From Thiosocius sp963719025 (GTDB lineage: Bacteria > Pseudomonadota > Gammaproteobacteria > Chromatiales > Chromatiaceae), in the NCBI GenBank assembly GCA_963719025.1, contig CAVRBK010000058.1:1-64000 (forward strand): 64,000 nucleotides of DNA. Reading direction: 5' to 3'. A program made the position numbers and the translations under genes. Under the pieces are notes generated by a model. It saw only the letters and a program-made list of their open reading frames with translations. It was not told the DNA's origin and made no database searches. Positions 54,428-62,710 of this stretch are shown one piece after another (the stretch's first letter is position 1; every line of letters starts with the position of its first letter).

Positions 54428-55489
54428 ATGTACTTACGTGTTGGCGTTCCAAAGGAAAGCAAACCCCTCGAAGGCAGGGTCGCATTGACCCCGGCGGCCG
54501 TGGGTGAACTCTGCCAGCGCGGAGTTGAAGTCGCGATCGAGCATACCGCGGGCATCGGCAGCATGTATCCCGACGAGGCCTACGCAGCGGTCGGTGCAGC
54601 GATTCTTCCGTCTGCCAAGGCGCTGTACGACTGGGCCCAGCTGGTGGTCAAGGTCAAGGAGCCGATAGGCGACGAAATCAGGCTGCTGAAGCCGGACCAC
54701 CTGCTGTTTTGTTACCTGCACCTGGCGGCGAATCGTCCCCTGACCGAGGTGTTGTGCGACATCGGCCTCACCGCGCTGGCCTTTGAAACGGTCGAGGATC
54801 GTGGGCGGCTGCCTGTTCTCGTCCCGATGAGTGATATCGCCGGACGCATTGCCGTGCAGGTTGGTGCCCACCTGCTGCATACGCCGCAGGGTGGAAAGGG
54901 GGTGCTGCTCGGTGGCCTGGCCAGCGTGGAACGCGGCGAAGTGGTTGTTCTCGGTGCGGGAAATGCCGGTGGTGCCGCGGTGCGGGCAGCGGCTGCGCTG
55001 GGTGCGAACGTAACAGTCTTCGATCGTGATCCGGCGAAGCTCGAAGCCATGCACCTGCTCGCCGCCAACATCACGGCGCTGGTGCCCAACGAGGCGGCGG
55101 TATCCGCCGCGGTAGCGCGTGCCGACCTGCTGATCGGGGCCGTCCTGCTGCCAGGGGCCGCCGCGCCACGCGTCGTGTCGCGCGCGCAGATTGGCGCCAT
55201 GCAGGCGGGCAGTGTGGTGGTCGATATCTCGGTCGACCAGGGCGGCTGTATCGAGACCACGCGGGCCACGACCTATGACGCGCCGACCTACGTGGAGCAG
55301 GGGGTCCAGCATTTTTGTGTCACCAACATGCCGGGCGCCGTGCCCCGCAGCGCCACTCAGGCCCTGTCGGCTGCGGTGTTGCCATACCTGCTGAAGCTGC
55401 TTGAGCCGGACTGGCGTGATGATCCGCGTCTGCTCGGTGCAGTCAATGTCAGCGACGGCATAGTGGTGCTGCCGGCGCTACTGGCTTGA
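54428..55489 (+). CDS. ald: Alanine dehydrogenase
   Basis: NAD-dependent interconversion of alanine and pyruvate plus ammonia. 353 residues from ATG 54428, with GGAGG upstream. Motifs: VGVPKESKPLEGRVALTPAAV, VVKVKEPI, LLFCYLHLAANRPLTE, MSDIAGRIAVQVGAH, Rossmann VVLGAGNAGGAAVRAA, and HFCVTNMPGAVPRSAT. Slightly shorter than the usual 370 residues. In E. coli the corresponding position between trxB and ftsK is occupied by lrp. Confidence 0.93.
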   Translation: MYLRVGVPKESKPLEGRVALTPAAVGELCQRGVEVAIEHTAGIGSMYPDEAYAAVGAAILPSAKALYDWAQLVVKVKEPIGDEIRLLKPDHLLFCYLHLAANRPLTEVLCDIGLTALAFETVEDRGRLPVLVPMSDIAGRIAVQVGAHLLHTPQGGKGVLLGGLASVERGEVVVLGAGNAGGAAVRAAAALGANVTVFDRDPAKLEAMHLLAANITALVPNEAAVSAAVARADLLIGAVLLPGAAAPRVVSRAQIGAMQAGSVVVDISVDQGGCIETTRATTYDAPTYVEQGVQHFCVTNMPGAVPRSATQALSAAVLPYLLKLLEPDWRDDPRLLGAVNVSDGIVVLPALLA

Positions 55490-55545
55490 TTGTTGTTCGG
55501 GCATGCCCTGTGAGATAATTCCAAATTACGTTCAATTCATTTCAT

Positions 55546-55571
55546 AAATAGCTGTTTTTTAACGGCTATTT
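55546..55571 (+). promoter_or_regulatory. Hairpin immediately upstream of ftsK
   Basis: AAATAGC (55546-55552) / GCTATTT (55565-55571) with a 12-base loop containing T6; it ends 9 bases before the ftsK ATG, where a ribosome binding site should be and no Shine-Dalgarno is visible. It might limit ftsK translation or be a weak terminator for ald. Confidence 0.4.
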
Positions 55572-55580
55572 GGTGTCGTT

Positions 55581-57851
55581 ATGCATGCTTCGCTGAGTAA
55601 GCGACTGAAAGAAGGCGGTTTTTTGCTGCTGCTGGCGATCGGGGTCTACTTCCTGATGGCCCTGTTTTCCTATTCACCGGACGACCCCAGCTGGGTGTAC
55701 GAGAGTGCCAAGCGGCATGCCGATAACGCCGGCGGGGTTGCCGGCGCATGGGTCGCCAGCGTGCTGTTCATGCTGTTCGGCAAGGTCGCCTACGTGTTCC
55801 CGCTGATGATCGCCTGGGGCGGCTGGCTGATGTTCCGCGAGCGTGACGAAGCACAGCACAGCGCCACCTTGCGCGTTGCCCGCTGGATCGGTTTTGTGCT
55901 GATCGTCCTCACCGCCACCTCGCTTGCCTCGCTGCATTTCGGTGGTGCCGACCACCTGCCTGAAGGGGCCGGTGGTATTACCGGCGAATTCATTGGTGGC
56001 TCGGGCAAGGCGGTACTGAACTCCGACGGTGCGAGCCTGCTGCTGCTGGCGCTGTTGCTGATCGGTTTCACCCTGTTTACCGGTGTATCGTGGCTGGGCG
56101 TGATGGACAGCCTGGGTGGCTTTGTCCTCAACGCCTGGCGCCAGGGTGTCATGCTGCTTGGCGACCTGTCGGAAAAGCGCCAGGCGAACCGCATGAAGCA
56201 GGAACGCCAGGAAGTCGCGAAGAAAGAAAAGGTGCGCAAGCGCAACAAGGCGCCGCCGGTGATCGAGAAAAAGGAACCGACGATCAAGACCAGCGTGCGG
56301 GTCGAGAAAGAGAAGCAGATGACGCTGCTCGATCCGGAACCGAATAGCGAGCTTCCTCCGTTGGGGCTGCTCGATCCGCCGAAGAAGAGCGGCAAAGGCC
56401 TGTCGACCGAGGCGTTGCAGGCGCTCTCCGGGCAGGTCGAGCGCAAGCTTGCCGATTTCGGGGTGATAGCCGAGGTCACGGCCGTGCACCCGGGGCCGGT
56501 GGTTACCCTGTTCGAGTTGCAACTTGCGGCGGGCACCAAGGCCAGCAAGGTGACCAACCTGTCGAAGGATCTCGCCAGGGCCCTCTCGGTGGTTTCGGTG
56601 CGTGTGGTCGAGGTTATCCCCGGCAAGACCGTGATCGGGCTGGAGATTCCCAACGAATATCGCGAAACCGTGTTTCTCAGCGAGACCCTGCGCTCTGAGG
56701 CCTACGATCGCTCCAAGTCGCCGCTCACCCTGGCCCTCGGCAAGGACATCGTCGGTGAGCCGGTGGTGGTCGACCTGGCGAAGATGCCGCATGCCCTGAT
56801 CGCCGGTACGACCGGGTCGGGTAAATCAGTCGCAGTCAACGCGATGATTCTGAGCCTGCTGTACAAGGCGACCGCCGAAGACATCCGCCTGATCATGATC
56901 GATCCGAAAATGCTCGAGTTGTCGGTCTACGAGGGTATCCCGCATCTGCTGACACCGGTTGTCACCGACATGAAGGAGGCCGCAAACGCGCTGCGCTGGT
57001 GTGTGGCCGAGATGGAGCGTCGCTACCGCCTGATGGCCTCGCTGGGTGTGCGCAACATTGCCGGATACAACAAGAAGGTGAAGGATGCGGCCAAGGCCGG
57101 CGAGCCGATCAAGGATCCGCTGTTCAAACCCGAGCCCGATCCGCTGACCGGCGATCTGCCGGAGATCCCCGATCTGACGTCGATGCCCTACATCGTGGTT
57201 GTGGTCGACGAGTTCGCCGACATGATGATGGTGGTCGGCAAGAAGGTCGAAGAGCTGATTGCCCGACTGGCACAGAAGGCGCGCGCGGCCGGTGTGCACC
57301 TGTTGCTGGCAACCCAGCGCCCCTCGGTGGATGTGATCACCGGCCTGATCAAGGCCAATATCCCCACGCGGATCGCCTTCCAGGTGTCGTCACGCGTGGA
57401 TTCGCGCACCATTCTCGATCAGATGGGTGCGGAGGCATTGTTGGGCCATGGCGACATGTTGTACCTGCCGCCTGGCACCAGTATTCCGCAACGCACCCAC
57501 GGTGCCTTTGTCGATGACCACGAGGTGCATCGCGTGGTCAGCCACCTGAGGCAGGCCGGCGCGCCGAATTACGTCGACGAGATTCTTCAGGAACCAACCG
57601 AGGCGATCCCCGGTCTATCGGCTGACGCTTCGGGTGTGGATACCGAGGACCAGGACCCGCTGTTCGACGATGCGGTCCAGATCGTCACCGAGTCGCGCCG
57701 CGGTTCGATCTCCGGCGTGCAGCGGCGGTTGAAGATCGGCTACAACCGTGCGGCGAGGCTGGTCGAGGAGATGGAGCGGATCGGCATCGTCAGCTCGGCC
57801 GACGAGCGGGGCAACCGGGAAGTGCTCGCACCCCCACCAGTAAAGGATTGA
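55581..57851 (+). CDS. ftsK: DNA translocase FtsK
   Basis: Septal DNA pump that resolves chromosome dimers. 756 residues, the shorter form with a brief linker. N-terminal membrane domain with four spans (LLLLAIGVYFLMALFSYSP onward), a basic linker (KEKVRKRNKAPP), alpha/beta motor with Walker A AGTTGSGKSVAVNAM near residue 405 and Walker B IVVVVDEFADMMMV, LATQRPSVDVITGLIKANIPT, and a C-terminal gamma winged helix (GSISGVQRRLKIGYNRAARLVEEME) that reads KOPS. Intact; followed by lolA. Confidence 0.96.
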   Translation: MHASLSKRLKEGGFLLLLAIGVYFLMALFSYSPDDPSWVYESAKRHADNAGGVAGAWVASVLFMLFGKVAYVFPLMIAWGGWLMFRERDEAQHSATLRVARWIGFVLIVLTATSLASLHFGGADHLPEGAGGITGEFIGGSGKAVLNSDGASLLLLALLLIGFTLFTGVSWLGVMDSLGGFVLNAWRQGVMLLGDLSEKRQANRMKQERQEVAKKEKVRKRNKAPPVIEKKEPTIKTSVRVEKEKQMTLLDPEPNSELPPLGLLDPPKKSGKGLSTEALQALSGQVERKLADFGVIAEVTAVHPGPVVTLFELQLAAGTKASKVTNLSKDLARALSVVSVRVVEVIPGKTVIGLEIPNEYRETVFLSETLRSEAYDRSKSPLTLALGKDIVGEPVVVDLAKMPHALIAGTTGSGKSVAVNAMILSLLYKATAEDIRLIMIDPKMLELSVYEGIPHLLTPVVTDMKEAANALRWCVAEMERRYRLMASLGVRNIAGYNKKVKDAAKAGEPIKDPLFKPEPDPLTGDLPEIPDLTSMPYIVVVVDEFADMMMVVGKKVEELIARLAQKARAAGVHLLLATQRPSVDVITGLIKANIPTRIAFQVSSRVDSRTILDQMGAEALLGHGDMLYLPPGTSIPQRTHGAFVDDHEVHRVVSHLRQAGAPNYVDEILQEPTEAIPGLSADASGVDTEDQDPLFDDAVQIVTESRRGSISGVQRRLKIGYNRAARLVEEMERIGIVSSADERGNREVLAPPPVKD

Positions 57852-57853
57852 CG

Positions 57854-58471
57854 TTGGTTAGAATTCTGTTTTCGTTTCTGTTGTTTGCCGTAAGCAGCGT
57901 TTCCCTGGCCGGTGCCGGTCGCGAGGCGTTGGACGATTTTCTCGCCGACCTGGATACCCTGCAGGCCAAGTTCGAGCAGTCTGTGCTCGATACCGAGAAT
58001 GCGACCTCGGGCCTGATGCATGGCCTGTTTTTGCTCGACCGGCCGGGCAAATTTCGCTGGGACTACGTATCACCGCGCAAGCAGGTGATCCTGGCCGACG
58101 GTCGGGATGTGTGGGTCGTGGAGGAAGACCTCAAGCAGGTAACCCGCCATCTGCAGCGCTGGGCCCTGAAAGGAACCCCGGCGGCTTTCCTCACCATGGA
58201 TACCGATGTCGACGCGGATTTTGAGATCGTCGAGATCGGTGAACGCATGGGCATGCAGTGGCTGGAACTGATTCCACGCGATCCCGATAGCGATCTGAAC
58301 CGGGTTTTGCTGGCCTTCGCCGACCGCGAACTGCGGCACATGGAACTGAACGACAAGTTCGGCCAGATCTCGCGCTTCCGATTCTTCGAGGTGCAGCGTA
58401 ATCTGCCGATCGATCCGGACCTGTTCGTCTACCAGGGCGAAGACGACTGGGACGTGATGCAGGTCGATTGA
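57854..58471 (+). CDS. lolA: Outer-membrane lipoprotein carrier protein LolA
   Basis: Periplasmic chaperone that carries lipoproteins from LolCDE to LolB. About 205 residues from a TTG at 57854, which has AAAGGA 6 bases upstream; an alternative TTG at 57848 overlaps the ftsK stop. Signal peptide VRILFSFLLFAVSSVSLAGA; LDDFLADLDTLQAKFEQSV, GLFLLDRPGKFRWDYVSPRKQVILADG, LELIPRDPDSDLNRVLLAF. Same ftsK-lolA order as in E. coli; rarA does not follow. Confidence 0.95.
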   Translation: MVRILFSFLLFAVSSVSLAGAGREALDDFLADLDTLQAKFEQSVLDTENATSGLMHGLFLLDRPGKFRWDYVSPRKQVILADGRDVWVVEEDLKQVTRHLQRWALKGTPAAFLTMDTDVDADFEIVEIGERMGMQWLELIPRDPDSDLNRVLLAFADRELRHMELNDKFGQISRFRFFEVQRNLPIDPDLFVYQGEDDWDVMQVD

Positions 58472-58581
58472 CCTGCCTGTTGGTTTGCCGATCGGGCTTG
58501 CCCTGGCCGGTTCGGTGTCCGCAGACTGGCCAAGCCTTTCGGTGCATGATCGGGCCATTGCTTTTTGTCTTGGGGGGACCA

Positions 58582-59073
58582 ATGAATACGAGTCGTTTGA
58601 TCTACAAGAGCCGGGCCTCATCGGATGTCGTCTCGAACCAGGCCCTGCGAAAGCTGGAGCAGGAGGCGTCGAGGAACAATCAGCAGGAAGGCATTACGGG
58701 TCTGCTTGTGTTGATCGGCAATACCTATCTTCAGGTATTGGAGGGACCATCAGTCGAGATTACGGCACTGTTTGGCGGGATCCTCGCCGACAAGCGTCAT
58801 CAACAGGTCGAGCTGCTGTCGTTCGAGACAGGGGTCGAGCCTTATTTCGAAGACTGGAACATGCGGCTTGTCGATCTCTACGATATGCCGGGCGAGAGGC
58901 GGGCACAGATGGCGTCGAAGTATCCCGCACAAGATGGCGAAATTCGGGTGCCCAGTGATCGTCACAAGCTCTATGCTTTTTTGCTCGATGCCAAGTACCT
59001 GTGTGATTCCACGCCCTGGAATGCGCCGGGTGATCCCCAGCGTTCTGCAAGCGACGTGAAAGACGTATCCTGA
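58582..59073 (+). CDS. BLUF-domain blue-light sensor protein
   Basis: 163 residues from ATG 58582, behind GGGGGGACC. The first 95 residues are a BLUF (FAD-binding) domain: Tyr8 in RLIYKSRAS, Asn32/33 in SRNNQQEGITGLLV, Gln51 in YLQVLEGP, DKRHQQVELLSF, and Trp92/Met94 in EDWNMRLVD, all the residues needed for the flavin hydrogen-bond switch. The remaining 65 residues hold no output domain that I recognise, so it is a short BLUF protein acting through protein contacts. It follows lolA by 110 bases. Confidence 0.88.
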   Translation: MNTSRLIYKSRASSDVVSNQALRKLEQEASRNNQQEGITGLLVLIGNTYLQVLEGPSVEITALFGGILADKRHQQVELLSFETGVEPYFEDWNMRLVDLYDMPGERRAQMASKYPAQDGEIRVPSDRHKLYAFLLDAKYLCDSTPWNAPGDPQRSASDVKDVS

Positions 59074-59281
59074 CGTCGGGAAACCTTCCGGCTATTGGGT
59101 AGGTAATGCGCAGCCTTGCCTGCGGTGACAGGCGACCATCTGATGCTGTCCTTTGGGGGCATGTCGTATCTGACGGCGGATTGTCAGGTTGCGTGGCTGC
59201 TGGGAATGGCGGGTTATCGACCAGGAACCGGCCGCTTGAATAATTTGGCCATCAGTCCAAACCTCGCTGGGACTAACCTGC

Positions 59282-59518
59282 ATGTTGCACCAGTATCCGG
59301 GCCCTCGCTTGCCCAGGCACCTGGCCATTCTGGTGGCATTGGCGATCTTCGCACCGCATATTACGATTGTCCCAGGCAAGACCATCGATGCCCACGCCGA
59401 GATCGCCAAGGATTGCTTTGCGTGCCACAGGCCATTCCTCGGCAGCGGTCCGACCAAGTGCGTCACTTGTCACAAGGTGGTGGAGTTTGCCCTATGGACT
59501 GAACCACCCCCGCGGTAG
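59282..59518 (+). pseudogene. Damaged multiheme c-type cytochrome gene
   Basis: The readable ORF gives a signal-anchor (HLAILVALAIFAPHITIV), then PGKTIDAHAEIAKDCFACHRPFLGSGPTKCVTCHKVVEFALWT, two CXXCH heme sites of a small periplasmic class III-like cytochrome family in which a third CXXCH normally follows. After VEFALWT the sequence degenerates (EPPPR, stop) and no third site follows in any frame; only LCHRT appears in the next frame. It is probably a truncated remnant or a frameshifted gene. Bases 59074-59281 upstream hold no supported gene. Confidence 0.55.
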
Positions 59519-59642
59519 CGGTTTCGTTCTCTGCCACAGAACGGTCGTCCACCTGATGTGACTCGATCGTCGGCAGTGGTCGACTCCGGTCAGATAAGAT
59601 CTGATACTGCCTGTCAGACCAAAATATCAATCGATACGAGTA

Positions 59643-60008
59643 ATGAATACACAGAAAGCCGAACAGGCTATCGTCAACGCCATTTATGCCACGTTAGCCT
59701 GGCTGATGCTCGATCTTGGACTCCTGCTGCAGGAACACGGTGGAGAAGCGCTTTCCATCTTGACCGCTCGACCACAAATGGCCGCTGGAGTGATCATCGC
59801 TGTCGTCTGCATGGTCGGATTGTTTTATAAATCTCGTTTGGCGGCCATCGTGCTTTTCCTTACGTTTTTGTTGCCTTTGTTGCTACGTGCAGTGCAGGGG
59901 ACATTCCCTTCCACCATGTTCCTGATGTTTTCTCTTGTTCTACTCTATTTCTTCCTCGCTGCAGTCATAGGCACCTTTAGCTACCATCAGCTGAAAAAAT
60001 CGGATTGA
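59643..60008 (+). CDS. Small membrane protein with about four spans
   Basis: 121 residues from ATG 59643 with only a weak ribosome site. Four hydrophobic stretches: AIYATLAWLMLDLGLLL, AAGVIIAVVCMVGLFY, LAAIVLFLTFLLPLLL, FLMFSLVLLYFFLAAVIGTF; ends YHQLKKSD. I do not recognise the family. It is in an accessory region between a broken cytochrome gene and mobile-element debris; GC is a little lower than in the core genes. Confidence 0.6.
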   Translation: MNTQKAEQAIVNAIYATLAWLMLDLGLLLQEHGGEALSILTARPQMAAGVIIAVVCMVGLFYKSRLAAIVLFLTFLLPLLLRAVQGTFPSTMFLMFSLVLLYFFLAAVIGTFSYHQLKKSD

Positions 60009-60698
60009 CTGAAGATCAGGAAGAGGGATCAATACGCCCCTGTGACTCATATGCAGGGGAACGTCGCCTTGGGAGCACGACTAAACCGCTACCGCGGTAC
60101 TGGTTGCTCCGATTTGACCGAGGTGAGTCGCCAAGCCAGAAGCCCTGTTTCCTCTGTTGAGGAATGAGGCAATCCCCCTCGTTCTGAGACAGGAGCAGAG
60201 CGATTTCCCAATCGACTCATCCAGCGCACGATCGTCGACATGCGGCTGCGCAAGCTCTCATCGAAGGCGCAGACCGGCTAGTGGGCCTTCGGCTGGCTCA
60301 AGTAGCGTCAGTGGGAGCAATTGGTCCGATCTTCAGGCCAGTTGATGACCGATTGTCAAAAGCAACTACAAACAGAACCAGCTGGTTAGTCGTTACCGGT
60401 GCCGGCAGACTGCACGATGGCTGCCTTGCGTTTCTCTTTGAGCCGGTTGCTGTCGCCCTTGATCTGAATGACCTGCGAGTGATGCAGGAGGCGATCGAGC
60501 ATGGCTGCGCGCGATTCAATGCCTGATTTGGATTTCCATCATGATCATAAACACCGGTAAAAAACCAATACAAAACTTGTAGAGTTCAACCCTTTCCACC
60601 CGTAAATTAGTGCGAAGCAGGGTCTTTGTTTTGGGATAAGATCAGTGCTTCAGTTGACGCACCAACACAAACGCCAATAGCTTTTGAGGAGATTGTCG
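60009..60698. other. Accessory gap with mobile-element debris
   Basis: No intact gene. It contains a minus-strand istB remnant (separate entry). A plus-strand piece at about 60204-60281 reads RLIQRTIVDMRLRKLSSKAQTG before a stop, which resembles the start of a tyrosine recombinase SAM-like domain, but the match is short and weak. The last 130 bases are AT-rich and probably hold the promoter of the nitrilase gene. Confidence 0.55.
60386..60537 (-). mobile_element. IS21-family istB remnant (C-terminal end)
   Basis: Read on the minus strand, KSKSGIESRAAMLDRLLHHS then QVIQIKGDSNRLKEKRKAA and a TAA at 60386-60388. LLDRLLHH...I.IKGDS.R.K.KRK is the C-terminal signature of the IstB helper ATPase of IS21 transposons. 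The Walker motifs and istA are missing, so this is a stump. Terminal repeats were not identified. Confidence 0.7.
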
Positions 60699-61637
60699 AT
60701 GACCCCTTTTGCGATTGCCGGCATACAGATGCGGATTTCTGCATCGGAAGTCAATGTTCCGGCGATGGGGCATCGTCTCGACATCCTCATGGCGCGCTTT
60801 CCCTGGGTTCAGATGGTTGTATTCAGCGAACTGGCCGCGTTCGGCCCGCTGCCCGGGCATGCACAGACTTTGCCGGGGCCGGCGGAGGAGGCCTTCAGGG
60901 AGATGGCGGCTAAACATCGAATCTGGCTACTCCCCGGCTCCATGTTCGAGGCTGTGGGTGATCTCATCTACAACACGGCATCCGTGATCGATCCGAGTGG
61001 TCATGTCGTCGGGCGTTATCGCAAGATGTTTCCTTTCAGACCGTACGAGAATCATGTAGAGCCTGGTACCGAATTCCTGGTCTTTGACGTACCGGATGTG
61101 GGTCGTTTTGGCGTCTCTATCTGCTATGACATGTGGTTCCCGGAGACCTCGCGCACCCTCGCTTCGATGGGCGCCGAGGTTATTCTGCACCCGACTATGA
61201 CCGATACGATCGATCGCGATGTCGAACTCTCGATTGCCAGGGCAACGGCAGTGACAAACCAATGCTACTTCTTCGACATCAATGGTGTAGGTGATGGCGG
61301 CGTGGGCTCATCCATCATCGTTGGCCCTGCGGGCTATATCATCCACCAATCCGGTGGCGGCGAGGAGATGATACCGGTTGAGATCAACTTGGGACGCGTC
61401 CGCCGCGAGCGGGAAGTTGGTATACGCAGCCTGGGGCAGCCCCTGAAAAGCTTTCGCGATCGTCCGGTGGAGTTTTCGGTATACCAGAGGAGCCCCGAGT
61501 CCGATGCCTATCTGCAGAGCCTGGGCCCACTGACCAAGCCGCATCGTGGATCTCGTGCCGGCCTTTCCGATAACGTCGAAGAGCACGCTGTTGACCAGCT
61601 TTCCGCGGCAAATGTGGCAGGCATCGTTGATGACTGA
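60699..61637 (+). CDS. Carbon-nitrogen hydrolase (nitrilase superfamily)
   Basis: 312 residues from ATG 60699, behind GAGGAG. The Glu-Lys-Cys catalytic triad is visible: Glu44 in VVFSELAAFG, Lys109 in GRYRKMFPF, Cys142 in SICYDMWFPE. Further signature EVILHPTMTDTIDRDVELSIARATA and NGVGDGGVGSSIIVGPAG. It belongs to the amidase/N-carbamoylase-like branches, not to apolipoprotein N-acyltransferase (no membrane spans); probably hydrolyses or forms an amide. Convergent with a C45 acyltransferase gene (20-base gap), which together with the ATP-grasp gene suggests a shared small-molecule pathway (inference). Confidence 0.9.
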   Translation: MTPFAIAGIQMRISASEVNVPAMGHRLDILMARFPWVQMVVFSELAAFGPLPGHAQTLPGPAEEAFREMAAKHRIWLLPGSMFEAVGDLIYNTASVIDPSGHVVGRYRKMFPFRPYENHVEPGTEFLVFDVPDVGRFGVSICYDMWFPETSRTLASMGAEVILHPTMTDTIDRDVELSIARATAVTNQCYFFDINGVGDGGVGSSIIVGPAGYIIHQSGGGEEMIPVEINLGRVRREREVGIRSLGQPLKSFRDRPVEFSVYQRSPESDAYLQSLGPLTKPHRGSRAGLSDNVEEHAVDQLSAANVAGIVDD

Positions 61638-61656
61638 AGCCGGCTTTGTTGGCCCA

Positions 61657-62655
61657 CTAGTGCAACATTTCCAATGAACCCGGAACAAAGGGATATTTCA
61701 CCGTGCGAATACCATCAACGAATGTGAGTATCGAATGCCGCCAGCTGTCATGTGGCCAGACATACTCCACGTTCAGCGAACTGGGTTGGTACACGGCTGT
61801 GTAAAGCGTTCCGAATCCGCGCCGGTACGCCGTGGAGTACAGCGGCGGCCGCAGAAATGCGCGGACCAGGCGCTCGGAATCATGCGCATATCTTTCAAGG
61901 TAATTTTCGAGTGCGCGCTCGCGTTCCAGGGTTCGGCTTGCCCCAGCGTGCTGATCCCATTCGACATCCTGTTGATGGTTTGTAGTCACCGCACGTCGCG
62001 TGACAAGTGGCTCGCGATCCGGTGCGATGAATACCGTCTTAAAGTTGCCGTGGCGGTCGAGAATGGTCACATTGTAGGACATGTGGCTGGGGACTCGGCT
62101 CAGAACCTCGACCGACTCAGCGGTCGTGGAACAGAATTCGAGGATGTAGCGCAACAACAATGGTACGCCAAAGCCTTCTCCCACCACCTTGCGACCACCG
62201 AAACTCAGGGAGGCCACCAGACCATCCTCGTTCATGCCGTCAACTAAACCGAAGAGGCAATCGCTGGTGCCGATCACTCGTCGGCCATTCCAGGCCGTAT
62301 GCAGGATCGCGCCTTCGAATAGCTGCGGGCTGTAATCGTAGTTGCGGACAAGTAGTTGGGGCGATCCGGCCCACACTGCCTGAGAGCAGCCGCGCACGTA
62401 AGCGGGCGGGCAGTACAGCGTCAGAAAGCGCGCCGCGATGTCGCCGCCCCCGGCGAGTTCGACAAGTCTGTCGTAAGTGGGAATCAGTTCAGGCATATGC
62501 CGATGCAGTGCCCTCCGTGAACTCAGATACAGAGGGCGCGCATCTGCGCCCTCACTGAGAAACCAACGCCGATAAGCTGGCCAATGGTAGCGAAACAGCG
62601 ATTGCCATTTCTCACCCGGCATGGCCTCAGCAATCGCAGCAATAGTTCGTTCCAT
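61657..62655 (-). CDS. C45-type autoproteolytic acyltransferase/hydrolase (Ntn fold)
   Basis: 332 residues. Pattern of peptidase family C45 (isopenicillin N acyltransferase-like): cleavage site and nucleophile Gly-Cys90 in AYVRGCSQAVWAG, then LLVRNYDYSPQLFEGAIL, RRVIGTSDCLFGLVDGMNEDGLVASLSFGG, VPLLLRYILEFCSTTAESVEVLSRVP, MSYNVTILDRHGNFKTVFI, TTNHQQ. Such enzymes cleave their own chain to free Cys and then hydrolyse or transfer acyl groups on amides. There is no signal peptide, so it is cytoplasmic. 55 bases downstream of the ATP-grasp gene on the same strand, probably one operon. Confidence 0.88.
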   Translation of the reverse strand: MERTIAAIAEAMPGEKWQSLFRYHWPAYRRWFLSEGADARPLYLSSRRALHRHMPELIPTYDRLVELAGGGDIAARFLTLYCPPAYVRGCSQAVWAGSPQLLVRNYDYSPQLFEGAILHTAWNGRRVIGTSDCLFGLVDGMNEDGLVASLSFGGRKVVGEGFGVPLLLRYILEFCSTTAESVEVLSRVPSHMSYNVTILDRHGNFKTVFIAPDREPLVTRRAVTTNHQQDVEWDQHAGASRTLERERALENYLERYAHDSERLVRAFLRPPLYSTAYRRGFGTLYTAVYQPSSLNVEYVWPHDSWRHSILTFVDGIRTVKYPFVPGSLEMLH

Positions 62656-62710
62656 GGTGACTTACTCAGGTCTCCGGGCGGCTATCGAGGGAGGTGGTGC
62701 GACAGATCCG

